Positions 16,538 through 24,230 of a stretch of 33,210 nucleotides of DNA are shown piece after piece. A model generated the notes under the pieces. The model worked only from the letters and a program-made list of their open reading frames with translations, made no database searches and had not been told where the DNA came from. The stretch is from NCBI GenBank assembly GCA_964458015.1, contig CAYWGR010000042.1:1-33210 (forward strand), in the 5' to 3' direction. The stretch comes from CAYWGR01 sp964458015. GTDB taxonomy: Bacteria; Planctomycetota; Planctomycetia; Pirellulales; Thermoguttaceae. Within the stretch, counting starts at the first letter, position 1. Each line of letters opens with the position of its first letter. The position numbers and the translations under genes are program-made.

Positions 16538-16935
16538 AACCGGTTTTCGTTGACACCTCCTACTATCTCGCCCTAATCAATCCAAATGATCGTTATCACG
16601 CCCAAGCCGTTCAGTTGGGCCATCTTCTTCGTCGATCCGTAATTGTCACCGAATTCATCTTGTTGGAACTCGGCAATTCGCTGGCCAATGTCGTCGATCG
16701 ACCGCTTTTCACGAATTTCCCATCTTCTCTGCAAAAAGATCCGAATACGATAGTGATTCCAGCATCGCACGAGTTGTTCCAGCAGGGTTGCGATCTGTTC
16801 GCCAAGCGACCGGACAAGAACTGGTCGCTTGTGGATTGCACATCTTTTGTTGTGATGGAAGAGCATGGGCTTGTCGAAGCCCTCACCGCGGATCATCATT
16901 TTGAACAAGCCGGATTTTCGGTATTGTTGAAATGA
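16534..16935 (+). CDS. PIN-domain ribonuclease toxin (VapC-like)
   Basis: A 133-residue PIN domain. The acidic active site is complete: Asp7 in VFVDTSYYLAL, Glu45 in FILLELGNSL, Asp101 in WSLVDCTSF and Asp120 in ALTADHHFEQAGF. VapC toxins are Mg-dependent RNases, often cutting tRNA or rRNA, neutralised by the antitoxin made from the gene in front. The ATG overlaps the antitoxin stop by 4 nt, ensuring coupled synthesis. With all acidic residues kept, it is likely active. Known VapC targets differ between proteins; this target is unknown. Confidence 0.88.
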   Translation: MKPVFVDTSYYLALINPNDRYHAQAVQLGHLLRRSVIVTEFILLELGNSLANVVDRPLFTNFPSSLQKDPNTIVIPASHELFQQGCDLFAKRPDKNWSLVDCTSFVVMEEHGLVEALTADHHFEQAGFSVLLK

Positions 16936-16966
16936 CTGGCACAACCTCTTTTCAAAAGATCATTCC

Positions 16967-17935
16967 ATGAAACGCAGCTTTAAGGATTTATCGGCGGCCG
17001 AAGTGTTGGCGCTGGCGATTTCGCTCGAAGAGGAAGATGCCCGGCTGTTCGGCGAGTTTGCGCGGCGGTTGCGACCGAACTACCCGAAGGCCGCCCAGTC
17101 GCTCGATACGATGCGCAAAGAGGAAGATTCGCACCGGCATCGGCTGACGGAGCTGTTTCAGAAAAAATACGGCCCTGAAATCCCGCTGATGCGGCGGCAG
17201 GATGTGCGCGGTTTCGTGCGACGCGATTCGTTGCAGTCGGTTCGGCCGTGGGATATCCAGCGGGTGCGCCGCGAAGTGGCTTTAATGGAACTCGAAACGC
17301 AGCGGTTTTACGCCCGGGCTGCCGAATTGACCACCGATGCGGAAACGCGCCAGCTATTGGGCGATTTGGCCGAGGAAGAACGCCGGCATGAAGTATTGTC
17401 GAACCAGTTCGATCCGGCCCATCAACCTGAGAATGAACAGCTAGAAGAGGCCGAGACGGCCCGGCAGCTTTTTTTGCTTCAGATCGTTCAGCCGGGCCTG
17501 GTCGGTTTGATGGATGGCTCGGTCTCGACGCTGGCCCCGTTGTTTGCCGCCGCGTTTGCCACGCAGAGCACGGGCGAGACGTGGCCGACGTTCTTAGTGG
17601 GCATCGCCGCGTCGGTCGGCGCGGCCATCAGCATGGGCTTTGCCGAAGCACTGTCGGATGACGGCAGCATGACCGGCCGGGGCCATCCCTACTTGCGCGG
17701 CGTAGTGTGCGGGCTGATGACGATGTTGGGCGGCGTCGGCCATGCACTGCCGTATCTGATCCCGCATTTTTGGCTGGCCACGACCGTTGCACTTGTGGTT
17801 GTCGTGATTGAGTTGTTCACGATCGCGTGGATCCGCTTCCGCTACATGGACAGCCCCTTCTCGACCAGCATCGTTCAGGTTGTCGTTGGCGGCGTATTGG
17901 TCTTTTTGGCGGGTATCTTGATCGGCAGTTCGTAG
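16967..17935 (+). CDS. MbfA-like protein: erythrin (ferritin-like) domain fused to VIT1 transporter
   Basis: A 322-residue fusion. Residues 1-150 are a ferritin-like four-helix domain with iron-ligand candidates Glu22/Glu23, Glu52/Glu53 with His56, Glu108/Glu110, Glu137/Glu138 and His141. Residues about 165-322 are a VIT1/CCC1-type membrane domain with PGLVGLMDGSVSTLAPLFAAAF (176-197) and about five hydrophobic helices. MbfA (membrane-bound ferritin A) exports Fe(II) and protects against iron and peroxide stress in alphaproteobacteria; the same layout suggests that role here. The gene starts 31 nt after the vapC-like stop and might be read from the same promoter; no separate promoter was found. 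Convergent with the next gene. Confidence 0.9.
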   Translation: MKRSFKDLSAAEVLALAISLEEEDARLFGEFARRLRPNYPKAAQSLDTMRKEEDSHRHRLTELFQKKYGPEIPLMRRQDVRGFVRRDSLQSVRPWDIQRVRREVALMELETQRFYARAAELTTDAETRQLLGDLAEEERRHEVLSNQFDPAHQPENEQLEEAETARQLFLLQIVQPGLVGLMDGSVSTLAPLFAAAFATQSTGETWPTFLVGIAASVGAAISMGFAEALSDDGSMTGRGHPYLRGVVCGLMTMLGGVGHALPYLIPHFWLATTVALVVVVIELFTIAWIRFRYMDSPFSTSIVQVVVGGVLVFLAGILIGSS

Positions 17936-17983
17936 AGTCCCGTAGTTGAGGTGGGACATGGGGGGATGAGCAGGATTTGTTTT

Positions 17984-18002
17984 GATGCGTCGCGGACGCA
18001 TC
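17984..18002. terminator. Perfect hairpin between convergent genes
   Basis: GATGCGTC (17984-17991) and GACGCATC (17995-18002) form an 8-bp stem with a GCG loop, lying between the stops of two convergent genes (17935 and 18011). It has no strong T-run on the plus side, but TTTT precedes it, which serves the minus strand. A bidirectional terminator or a repeat hairpin. Confidence 0.5.
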
Positions 18003-18010
18003 CTACAGGC

Positions 18011-18790
18011 TTACTTTTCGTCGGTCGGCGGCGTGGTCCAATTTACGTTGTGCTGCTTTTCGAGGCGCTGCATGACTTTCACGGCTTCGGCATAACGTTG
18101 CGCGCCGGCTTTGTCGCGTTCTTGTTTTTCGAGCGGCAATTCGTTGAACGCTCGGGCTGTCTTCATGGCTTCAAGATATTCGGGCTGTTGGAGAAGCTCG
18201 GCAAGCACCTTGGCATCCTTGAGCCAATCGGCCTTGGTTTTGGCGAAGAGATCGTCGGGCGTCTTTTTCAGTTTGTACGGCCAGCCTGGATCGTAGCCTT
18301 GAGGCGTCTTCGGATTCCAAGCCTCGATACGTTTGACGGCCTTGGCGTATTCTTGAGGCCGAAGCGTGACGGCTTTGACGACAGGCTCGCGGATATTTTC
18401 GACGAGCGTGCCAAGCGCGACGCCGGGGCTATCGCCGCCGGTTTGCGTGGGCTCGAATCGTTCCATGTCACAAAACGTGCGGATGCGGCCGGCATACAGC
18501 AGAAACGCGGCGTCTTCCATGCGATCTAGTTGAAATGCCGTGCTGGCTCCGGCCAGAAGATTCAGTGCGGACATCGCGTCGGCATGGACCAAGATATAAT
18601 CGACGGCCTTGCCGCCATCGGTGAAGCAGGCCGTGCGATCCTCGCGGAAGCTAGTTAGGTCGGGGACATTCGTCGTGCATTCGTCGGCGGAACCGAGATA
18701 GCAAAGGAATCCAAGCGCGGCGATGGCGAGCGAGAATAGCATTCCGAAAAAACCGATAACGCAAATCCAAATGATCGCTTTCTTACTCAT
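18011..18790 (-). CDS. Membrane-anchored protein of unknown function
   Basis: A 259-residue protein with one N-terminal hydrophobic segment (AIIWICVIGFFGMLFSLAIAALGFLCYL, residues 5-32) and a helical, charged soluble part. I recognise no family. It has several cysteines (30, 38 and others) and the long helix EKQERDKAGAQRYAEAVKVMQRLEKQH near the end. ATG at 18790 has AAGG 9 nt upstream. It is convergent with the MbfA-like gene and has about 240 non-coding bases upstream with a dispersed repeat. Confidence 0.6.
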   Translation of the reverse strand: MSKKAIIWICVIGFFGMLFSLAIAALGFLCYLGSADECTTNVPDLTSFREDRTACFTDGGKAVDYILVHADAMSALNLLAGASTAFQLDRMEDAAFLLYAGRIRTFCDMERFEPTQTGGDSPGVALGTLVENIREPVVKAVTLRPQEYAKAVKRIEAWNPKTPQGYDPGWPYKLKKTPDDLFAKTKADWLKDAKVLAELLQQPEYLEAMKTARAFNELPLEKQERDKAGAQRYAEAVKVMQRLEKQHNVNWTTPPTDEK

Positions 18791-18953
18791 ATGTCGGCCT
18801 TGAGGCTCAAGGAAAGGACAGGAAAGTGCCCTGGGGAATATAGGTTATTTTTCGACCACGACACCAGGCTGCTGTTTTCGCTTTTCCAACTATTGATATT
18901 TGTTGGGATAACATACCGGCCGATCCATTTGATTGACCTGGATTTCGGCCTGC

Positions 18954-19003
18954 TGACGACCAACCCTTCGTGTCGGTGCCCGAGCCTAGGCTCAGGGGCT
19001 GGG
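18954..19003. repeat. Dispersed tandem-hairpin repeat, copy 2
   Basis: Shares CTGACGACCAACC and GTCGGTGCCCG with copy 1 (158-205); here the second stem is GAGCC-TA-GGCTC, a perfect small palindrome. It lies at the 3' end of the DUF5615 gene (stop 19029). The remaining 18791-18953 has no gene I can support. Confidence 0.6.
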
Positions 19004-19028
19004 CAACGGCCAATCCAACAACCTCCCA

Positions 19029-19364
19029 TCAGAGATATTCCACTTTTCCTGCAATCTCTTCGGGAGTCAGAACTTCGTAGATTAGGATCAGTCCTCGTAT
19101 GATTTGCCGAATGGTGCGTATTTGACGATGACAAACGACAATTCCAGCGTGTTTTTTTGCGAGAGCCGCCTGCCGAAGAAAATCTGCGTCATCCGTAACG
19201 ATCACGCGTCGGTGCGTATCGGCAAACTCAAGCTGGGCATCGTCATTGGCAGTGCGCAGGCCAACTTCGACGGTAGTTGTAACGTCGATGCCATGGCGGC
19301 GCAGTGCCGCGGCAATGTCGGGATCCATATGCTCGTCGAGATGGAATCGAATTCGCTCAGCCAC
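19029..19364 (-). CDS. DUF5615 PIN-like toxin
   Basis: A 111-residue PIN-like protein. Acidic residues sit where the family has its active site: Asp10/Glu11 in FHLDEHMDPD and Asp58, Asp59, Asp61 in VIVTDDADFL. DUF5615 proteins pair with DUF433 antitoxins in toxin-antitoxin modules and are thought to be nucleases. The start is GTG at 19364, overlapping the antitoxin stop by 8 nt, so translation is coupled. Family assignment is firm; the toxic activity is inferred. Confidence 0.85.
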   Translation of the reverse strand: MAERIRFHLDEHMDPDIAAALRRHGIDVTTTVEVGLRTANDDAQLEFADTHRRVIVTDDADFLRQAALAKKHAGIVVCHRQIRTIRQIIRGLILIYEVLTPEEIAGKVEYL

Positions 19365-19668
19365 CGCTTAACGTCCTGAGCTTGGCTTGCAAAAGAGAAG
19401 GCGTTGCTTCCTGTAACTCCTGAAGATGAGTATCTTCTTCAGACATGGCTTGATCGATTTCCGCTTGATGGTCGTAATAGAATGCCATGGCAGCATGAAG
19501 AGCGGCAAGGGAAATATCGTAGTGACCGGCGATCTGTTCGAGCGATTGCCCCAAACGCAGGTGCATTAGCACAACATCGTTCACGGCTATTCGCGTACCC
19601 GAGATACAGGGCTTGCCCCCACGGATATCCGAACTTGTTTCGATGTGTTGGTCTAGTACAATCTGCAT
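19357..19668 (-). CDS. DUF433 antitoxin
   Basis: A 103-residue protein with the DUF433 core: DIRGGKPCISGTRIAVNDVVLMHLRLGQSLEQIAGHYDISLAALHAAMAFYYDHQAEID. This core is a winged-helix-like DNA-binding fold, found as the antitoxin upstream of DUF5615 PIN-like toxins. ATG at 19668 has AGGA about 9 nt before it. It lies back to back with metG; both promoters sit in the short space between them, so the antitoxin's own control could touch metG (inference). C-terminal acidic helix (EEDTHLQELQEATPS) probably wraps the toxin. Confidence 0.88.
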   Translation of the reverse strand: MQIVLDQHIETSSDIRGGKPCISGTRIAVNDVVLMHLRLGQSLEQIAGHYDISLAALHAAMAFYYDHQAEIDQAMSEEDTHLQELQEATPSLLQAKLRTLSGG

Positions 19669-19694
19669 GGTTTGATTCCTGGATTCCTACCTTT

Positions 19695-19724
19695 ATTCTA
19701 CCACGCGGGCGGCGGCTCTGTAAA
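19695..19724 (-). promoter_or_regulatory. Predicted promoter of the DUF433/DUF5615 module
   Basis: On the minus strand TTTACA (19719-19724), 18 nt, and TAGAAT (19695-19700), with TGG in front (extended -10). It fires away from metG, whose own -35 lies at 19728, so the two promoters are back to back within about 60 bases. Confidence 0.5.
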
Positions 19725-19727
19725 GCC

Positions 19728-19756
19728 TTGCCATGTTGGGCTTTATGCACTAGAAT
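19728..19756 (+). promoter_or_regulatory. Predicted promoter of metG
   Basis: TTGCCA (19728-19733), exactly 17 nt, and TAGAAT (19751-19756). Transcription would start near 19763, about 28 nt before the ATG at 19791. Confidence 0.55.
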
Positions 19757-19790
19757 GCTTGTTTTGTCGATTGTTTTCGGAGCTGCAAAT

Positions 19791-21824
19791 ATGCGACGCA
19801 TTCTGGTCACCAGCGCACTGCCGTATGCGAACGGCCATATTCATATCGGGCATCTGGTCGAGTATTTACAGACGGACATTTGGGTTCGGTTTCAGAAGCT
19901 TCGGGGGCGGCGGTGCGTTTATATCTGCGCCGACGACACCCACGGCACGGCGATCATGATCCGCGCGAGGCAGGAAGGCATCAGCGAGGAAGAATTGATC
20001 GGGAAGATGCAGGAAGCACACACGGCCGACTTCGCCGGTTTCGATATCGAGTTCGACAACTACGGCAGCACGAACAGCCCCGAGACGCGGGCCGTGTGTT
20101 TCGAGATTTGGGCGGCACTGCGAAAGGCCGGATTGGTCGTCGAGCAGGAAGTTACGCAGCTTTACGACACCGAGGCGGGCACTTTTTTGGCCGACCGCTT
20201 TGTGAAGGGAACGTGTCCGAAGTGCAAATCGCCGAACCAATACGGCGACAGTTGCGACAAGTGCGGGGCGCACTATAATCCGACCGATCTGATCGACCCG
20301 AAGAGCACGCTTTCGGGCAGTACGCCGGAAATCCGCAAAGCAGACCATCTGTTCGTCAACATCGAAAAGCTGCATGGTTTTCTGAACGATTGGACGCAGA
20401 CGGGCGGTCATCTTCAGCCGGAAGTGGCCAACTATTTGGCAGGCCACTTTTTAGGCGAGCCGCTGCACGATTGGGACGTTTCGCGGCCTGCACCGTATTT
20501 CGGTTTTGAAATACCCGATAGCCCCGGCAACTATTGGTACGTGTGGTTCGACGCGCCGATCGGCTATATGGGTTCGACGCGGCAGTGGTGCGACCGGAAC
20601 GGCGAGCGGTTCGAGGATTGGTGGCGCAGCAGCGAGACGGAGGTGCATCACTTCATCGGCAAGGACATCACGTATTTCCATACGTTGTTCTGGCCCGCGA
20701 TGCTGCATACGGCCGGCTTCAGCTTGCCGACGAAGGTTCACATCCACGGCTTTTTGACCGTCGATGGCGAGAAGATGTCGAAGAGCAAGGGGACGTTCAT
20801 ACGAGCGTCCACCTACCTGGAGCATCTCGATCCGGCGTACTTACGTTATTACTATGCTTCGAAGTTGTCGTCGCGCGTGGACGATATCGACTTGAACTTT
20901 GAGGAATTCGCGGCGAAGGTGAACGCCGACATGGTGGGCAACGTGGTGAACTTGGCGAGCCGGACGGCGAAATTCGCCGAACAAACGGGGTTGGCCGCGG
21001 CGTATCCCGACGACGGCGGATTGTTCGCTCAAGCGGCTGCCGATGGCGCGACGATTGCCGACGCCTATGATGCGGGCGAATATGCCAAGGCGATTCGTTT
21101 GATTATGGCGGCCGGCGATCGCGCGAATCAGTTTATCGAGAACCATGCGCCGTGGAATTTGCGGAAGGATCCGACGAAGCTCGACCAGTTGCGCGACGTT
21201 TGCACGATCGGGCTGAATTTATTCCGCCAACTGGCCGTGTATCTCGCGCCCGTGTTGCCGCGACTGGCCCGGCAGACCGGCGAGCTGCTCGGCGACCCGA
21301 TTACGAGTTGGGAGCAGTCGCAAAAGCCGTTGTTGGGCACGCCGGTCGGCAAGTTCTCGCACATGATGCAGCGCGTCGATCCGAAAAACATCGAGGCGAT
21401 GGTGGCAGCCAGCGCCGAGCCGGCAGAAGCGGAATCGTCGATGCCTTCGACGCTGCCGTTCGACACGGATGCCGCCTTGTTGGCCGAGCCGTTGGCCGAG
21501 ACAATCAATTTCGACCAGTTTGCGGCGGTTGATCTTCGTGTGGCGCGGGTGATCGACGCGGAAGACGTGACCGGGGCCCAAAAACTGCTGAAGCTTACAC
21601 TGAGTCTCGGCGGCGACAATTTCCGCACAGTGTTTGCGGGCATCAAGGGCGCGTATAAGCCGGAAGACCTGGTCGGCCGGCTCGTGATTTGCGCCGCGAA
21701 CTTAGCCCCGCGCAAGATGAAGTTCGGCGTGAGCGAAGGCATGATCGTGGCTGCGGGCGGCGACGGCGAAGTGTATCTACTTAGCCCCGATGCGGGCGCG
21801 AAACCAGGGCAACGGGTACACTAA
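19791..21824 (+). CDS. metG: Methionyl-tRNA synthetase
   Basis: A 677-residue class Ia synthetase that charges tRNA-Met. The class signature HIGH is in HIHIGH (18-21) and KMSKS is at 328-332. The zinc knuckle has Cys142, Cys145, Cys155 and Cys158. The C-terminal OB-fold tRNA-binding/dimer domain spans about 572-677 (FDQFAAVDLRVARV...). This is the same length as the E. coli enzyme. The frame stays open upstream to 19404, but that extension overlaps the DUF433 gene in antisense and lies before the promoter, so ATG at 19791 is the start. A stretch EPAEAESSMPSTLPFDTDAALLAEP is a linker before the OB fold. Downstream is a palindrome and a hairpin. Confidence 0.97.
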   Translation: MRRILVTSALPYANGHIHIGHLVEYLQTDIWVRFQKLRGRRCVYICADDTHGTAIMIRARQEGISEEELIGKMQEAHTADFAGFDIEFDNYGSTNSPETRAVCFEIWAALRKAGLVVEQEVTQLYDTEAGTFLADRFVKGTCPKCKSPNQYGDSCDKCGAHYNPTDLIDPKSTLSGSTPEIRKADHLFVNIEKLHGFLNDWTQTGGHLQPEVANYLAGHFLGEPLHDWDVSRPAPYFGFEIPDSPGNYWYVWFDAPIGYMGSTRQWCDRNGERFEDWWRSSETEVHHFIGKDITYFHTLFWPAMLHTAGFSLPTKVHIHGFLTVDGEKMSKSKGTFIRASTYLEHLDPAYLRYYYASKLSSRVDDIDLNFEEFAAKVNADMVGNVVNLASRTAKFAEQTGLAAAYPDDGGLFAQAAADGATIADAYDAGEYAKAIRLIMAAGDRANQFIENHAPWNLRKDPTKLDQLRDVCTIGLNLFRQLAVYLAPVLPRLARQTGELLGDPITSWEQSQKPLLGTPVGKFSHMMQRVDPKNIEAMVAASAEPAEAESSMPSTLPFDTDAALLAEPLAETINFDQFAAVDLRVARVIDAEDVTGAQKLLKLTLSLGGDNFRTVFAGIKGAYKPEDLVGRLVICAANLAPRKMKFGVSEGMIVAAGGDGEVYLLSPDAGAKPGQRVH

Positions 21825-21838
21825 AAAACACGTGTTTT
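21825..21838. terminator. 14-bp palindrome at the metG stop
   Basis: AAAACACGTGTTTT, a perfect palindrome directly after the metG TAA. As RNA it has no loop room, so it may be a protein-binding site rather than a terminator. Confidence 0.3.
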
Positions 21839-21934
21839 CCCGACTTCCTGGATGTGGTAACGGATTCTGGCGGTTGCGGGAACGAACGTGAAACGGGTTA
21901 TCTAGACCCACGGTGTACAACTGCTCAAAAACAC

Positions 21935-21992
21935 GGCGGGCAAGCCCGCCCGCTTCACAGTTTTGCTATTTCACAGTTTTGCTATTTCACGG
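21935..21992. repeat. Hairpin plus 16-bp tandem repeat
   Basis: GGCGGGC-AA-GCCCGCC (21935-21950), a 7-bp stem, is followed by a 16-bp unit TTCACAGTTTTGCTAT at 21954-21969 and 21970-21985, with a partial third unit. The region 21825-22048 between metG and the convergent thioesterase has no gene; the GC hairpin may end metG transcripts. Confidence 0.55.
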
Positions 21993-22048
21993 TCATCTAT
22001 TTTGACCATAAAAAATGACTGCGTCTGACTTTCGGCAGCGGCGTCCGC

Positions 22049-22474
22049 TTACCCTTCGGTGTTTTTCGGCGGAAAGGGATCGTCTTTGATGAAGGCGGTG
22101 CCCTGAAAAAGGGCGACCAACTCGTTGGCGTCGTTCGTCACTTGCACCGTGCAGGTCGAGATGCGTTTACTGCGCGAGATTTCCACGGCTTCGGCTCGCA
22201 GCGTGCCGGATCGCGTGGCCTTTAAGAACGAAAGATTCGTGCTGACGGCCACGGCCACATGCCCGGACGTGTTGCAGGCGACGGCAAACGTGAAGTCGGC
22301 CAAGGTGAAAATAGCGCCGCCCTGGACAATGTCAACGCCGTTCAGGTGGCGATCTTCGGTCTTGAGTTGCGACAGAGCATAGCCGGGCCGCAGTTCCAAG
22401 AGTTCGACGCCGCTGGTTCGCGCGAAACGATCGTGCAGAAAACATTGCCGCAGAACTTCCATCTCACTTGACAT
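22049..22474 (-). CDS. PaaI-type hotdog thioesterase
   Basis: A 141-residue hotdog-fold acyl-CoA thioesterase of the PaaI/YigI type. The core HLNGVDIVQGGAIFTLADFTFAVACN (43-68) has the family's Asn45, Gly52-Gly53 and Asp60 that hold the thioester and act in catalysis; VSTNLSFLKATRSGTLRAEA is the next conserved strand pair. Such enzymes hydrolyse phenylacetyl- or hydroxybenzoyl-CoA-like or fatty acyl-CoA thioesters. No phenylacetate genes are nearby, so the substrate is open. It converges with metG and diverges from the membrane-protein gene. Confidence 0.85.
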   Translation of the reverse strand: MSSEMEVLRQCFLHDRFARTSGVELLELRPGYALSQLKTEDRHLNGVDIVQGGAIFTLADFTFAVACNTSGHVAVAVSTNLSFLKATRSGTLRAEAVEISRSKRISTCTVQVTNDANELVALFQGTAFIKDDPFPPKNTEG

Positions 22475-22549
22475 AATGAGCCGCCTTTGTATGTTTTCGA
22501 TAGGTGGTTCGCTGTTGGTTTTACAACATCAAGGATACAAAGGTGACAC

Positions 22550-22957
22550 ATGGACGAAAACCCCTACCAAGCGCCGCTGGCCGATCTTGTGGCCGTCGGC
22601 GTGAAAAGCGGCATGCAAGAAGACGTGCGGGCGGTCGCCATTTACCAGAAAGGCATCCTGGTCTGCATTTTATGCTACTTGTTCGTGGTGATCGGTTCGG
22701 TTGTCGCACCGCCGGTAATCAGCGGAATACTGCCCTTCGCCTTGATGCCCATCGGTATTGCAGGCTTGATCTTTGTTTTTCTGCTTTCGACCAAGGTTTA
22801 CAGCACGGCCGTCGGGATATTGTTGGCGATTCTGACCTTTCTGCCCTGCCTCGGCATCCTGGTTTTGCTGGCGATTAACGGCAAAGCAACCAACATTTTG
22901 AAACAAAATGGGCACAAAGTCGGATTGTTGGGGGCAAAACTTTCCGAGTTCGACTAA
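22550..22957 (+). CDS. Small membrane protein with NPYQAP N-terminus
   Basis: A 135-residue protein with three or four hydrophobic segments (about 34-54, 60-80 and 87-110). It opens with MDENPYQAPLAD, a start common in planctomycete membrane proteins, and ends NGKATNILKQNGHKVGLLGAKLSEF, where the ATxxLKxxGxxVGLLGA pattern looks like a conserved tail of an uncharacterised family. AAGGTG lies before the ATG at 22550 as a ribosome site. It converges with the next minus-strand gene over a repeat hairpin. Function unknown. Confidence 0.7.
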   Translation: MDENPYQAPLADLVAVGVKSGMQEDVRAVAIYQKGILVCILCYLFVVIGSVVAPPVISGILPFALMPIGIAGLIFVFLLSTKVYSTAVGILLAILTFLPCLGILVLLAINGKATNILKQNGHKVGLLGAKLSEFD

Positions 22958-22989
22958 CGGCGGCCAAGAACTCTTGTTTACCGAGCTTC

Positions 22990-23030
22990 CTGCCGACCAA
23001 CCTTCGGTCGGCGCTCGGCCCTTGGGATGC
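22990..23030. repeat. Dispersed tandem-hairpin repeat, copy 3
   Basis: A short copy of the family at 158-205 and 18954-19003. GCCGACC (22992-22998) and GGTCGGC (23006-23012) form a perfect 7-bp stem over the loop AACCTTC. It sits between two convergent genes (stops 22957 and 23051), so it may act as a bidirectional terminator. Confidence 0.6.
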
Positions 23031-23050
23031 TTATCCAAGATTCCAGAGAG

Positions 23051-23773
23051 CTATTTTTCGTTGCGAATTCTTGCCATGGGAAAATAAGCGAACCAGAAGA
23101 TGTCGTCCATCAACGCCAGGGCAACCGCGGCGGCGCATACGCCCGACCATGCGCCGATGATGGGATATCCGTAGTTTCGCCCGATGGCGGCGCCGGTGAA
23201 TAGGCCGGTGCCAAGGACGCCCATGATGATGATCAGGCCGAGGCTTATGGCAATCGGCCAACAGCACATGATCTTGAGGCGGAGACGAAATTCAGCTTTT
23301 TCGAAGGTCAGTTCCAGAACGTTGAACATCGCAACCAAGATGGCGCCGAATACCGCGGTAATGACGCTGAAGATGATCCAGTGATCGAAGTAGAAACTAG
23401 GATACCACTTAATGCCCGCGAACAATTTAGGCGTGTGATTGTAATAAGCAAGCAACAGGGTCGCGATGCCGATGGGCGTCAACACCATCGCCACGGTCGG
23501 CGTTCGCAGGAAGGTTCGCCCAAACTCTTTTTTGGGGGCGGCGATCTCAAAACGCTGCTTCATGGCAATTCCGACGATCAAACCGAACAAGGCGCATGCG
23601 ACGAGCGACAAACGCAATGCGCGGTAGCATTCGGAATTGCTCAACAAATAGATGAACCAATCTTCGAGCGAATGGCCGGCTTCCGGCCCTGGAGAACGAA
23701 CGCGATAAGCGCAAAGCGGCGACGGCCACACCCCTGCCGCAATGCACGCCATGATAAAAGTGGTGCCCTTCAT
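23051..23773 (-). CDS. Polytopic membrane protein of unknown function
   Basis: About 240 residues with five or so hydrophobic segments: a signal-like N-terminus (FIMACIAAGVWPSPLCAY), ALRLSLVACALFGLIVGIAM, VAMVLTPIGIATLLLAYY, HWIIFSVITAVFGAILVAMFNV, CCWPIAISLGLIIIMGVLGTGLFTGAAIG, and GAWSGVCAAAVALALMDDIFWFAYF. I recognise no family. The ATG at 23773 is preferred over 23839 because the longer form adds a very basic stretch before the hydrophobic start; GAGG lies about 12 nt before the ATG. Confidence 0.6.
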   Translation of the reverse strand: MKGTTFIMACIAAGVWPSPLCAYRVRSPGPEAGHSLEDWFIYLLSNSECYRALRLSLVACALFGLIVGIAMKQRFEIAAPKKEFGRTFLRTPTVAMVLTPIGIATLLLAYYNHTPKLFAGIKWYPSFYFDHWIIFSVITAVFGAILVAMFNVLELTFEKAEFRLRLKIMCCWPIAISLGLIIIMGVLGTGLFTGAAIGRNYGYPIIGAWSGVCAAAVALALMDDIFWFAYFPMARIRNEK

Positions 23774-24230
23774 TTTTTTCTTTGCCTCGGATCCACCTCG
23801 CTTTCTGGCTTGGTCAATTATGGATCCCACTTCGCGCAATTACCGGTTTGGAACAATCGGCGCCGCGGTCGCTAGGCTTTTCGTACTTGGAGTTGTCCCA
23901 TCGGCGGGCAATCTCTTTTCGACCGATAGATCTTGTCGTGCTTGTGCATCGTGGCGAGAAACAACACGCGAGCGCGCGTCCAGCGTCCCTCAGATCACCA
24001 CAGGTTCCGCCACTTAACAGAAGCCGAACTCTTAGACCACGGACTTTCAGGAATCACGGCCCGGAGCAGCGTTCGCCGAAGACGCAAAAAATGATTTTAT
24101 TTCGGCGGAATTTTCCACCGTGGGACGGAGCACGTCGTAAAATTTGCCGAGTTTTCGGGCCGCGAAACGATTGCGGCGAGCGATACGCCACGAATTTGTC
24201 CCGAATCGAGAATGGATTCGTTCCACGGAA
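23774..24230. other. Intergenic stretch without recognised gene
   Basis: About 457 bases between a minus-strand membrane gene start and the minus-strand HD hydrolase stop. Open frames here (for example 23782-24288 plus, 24047-24256 minus) read as low-complexity basic protein and match no family I know. No tRNA, CRISPR or clear hairpin was seen; it may hold the membrane gene's promoter. Confidence 0.5.

Noticed and set aside
18791..19102. 103-residue plus-strand frame
   Set aside because: Runs through a dispersed repeat and the antisense of the DUF5615 gene; protein unlike any family.
19404..19790. N-terminal extension of metG
   Set aside because: It overlaps the DUF433 gene and promoter, and the MetRS family begins at the ATG 19791.
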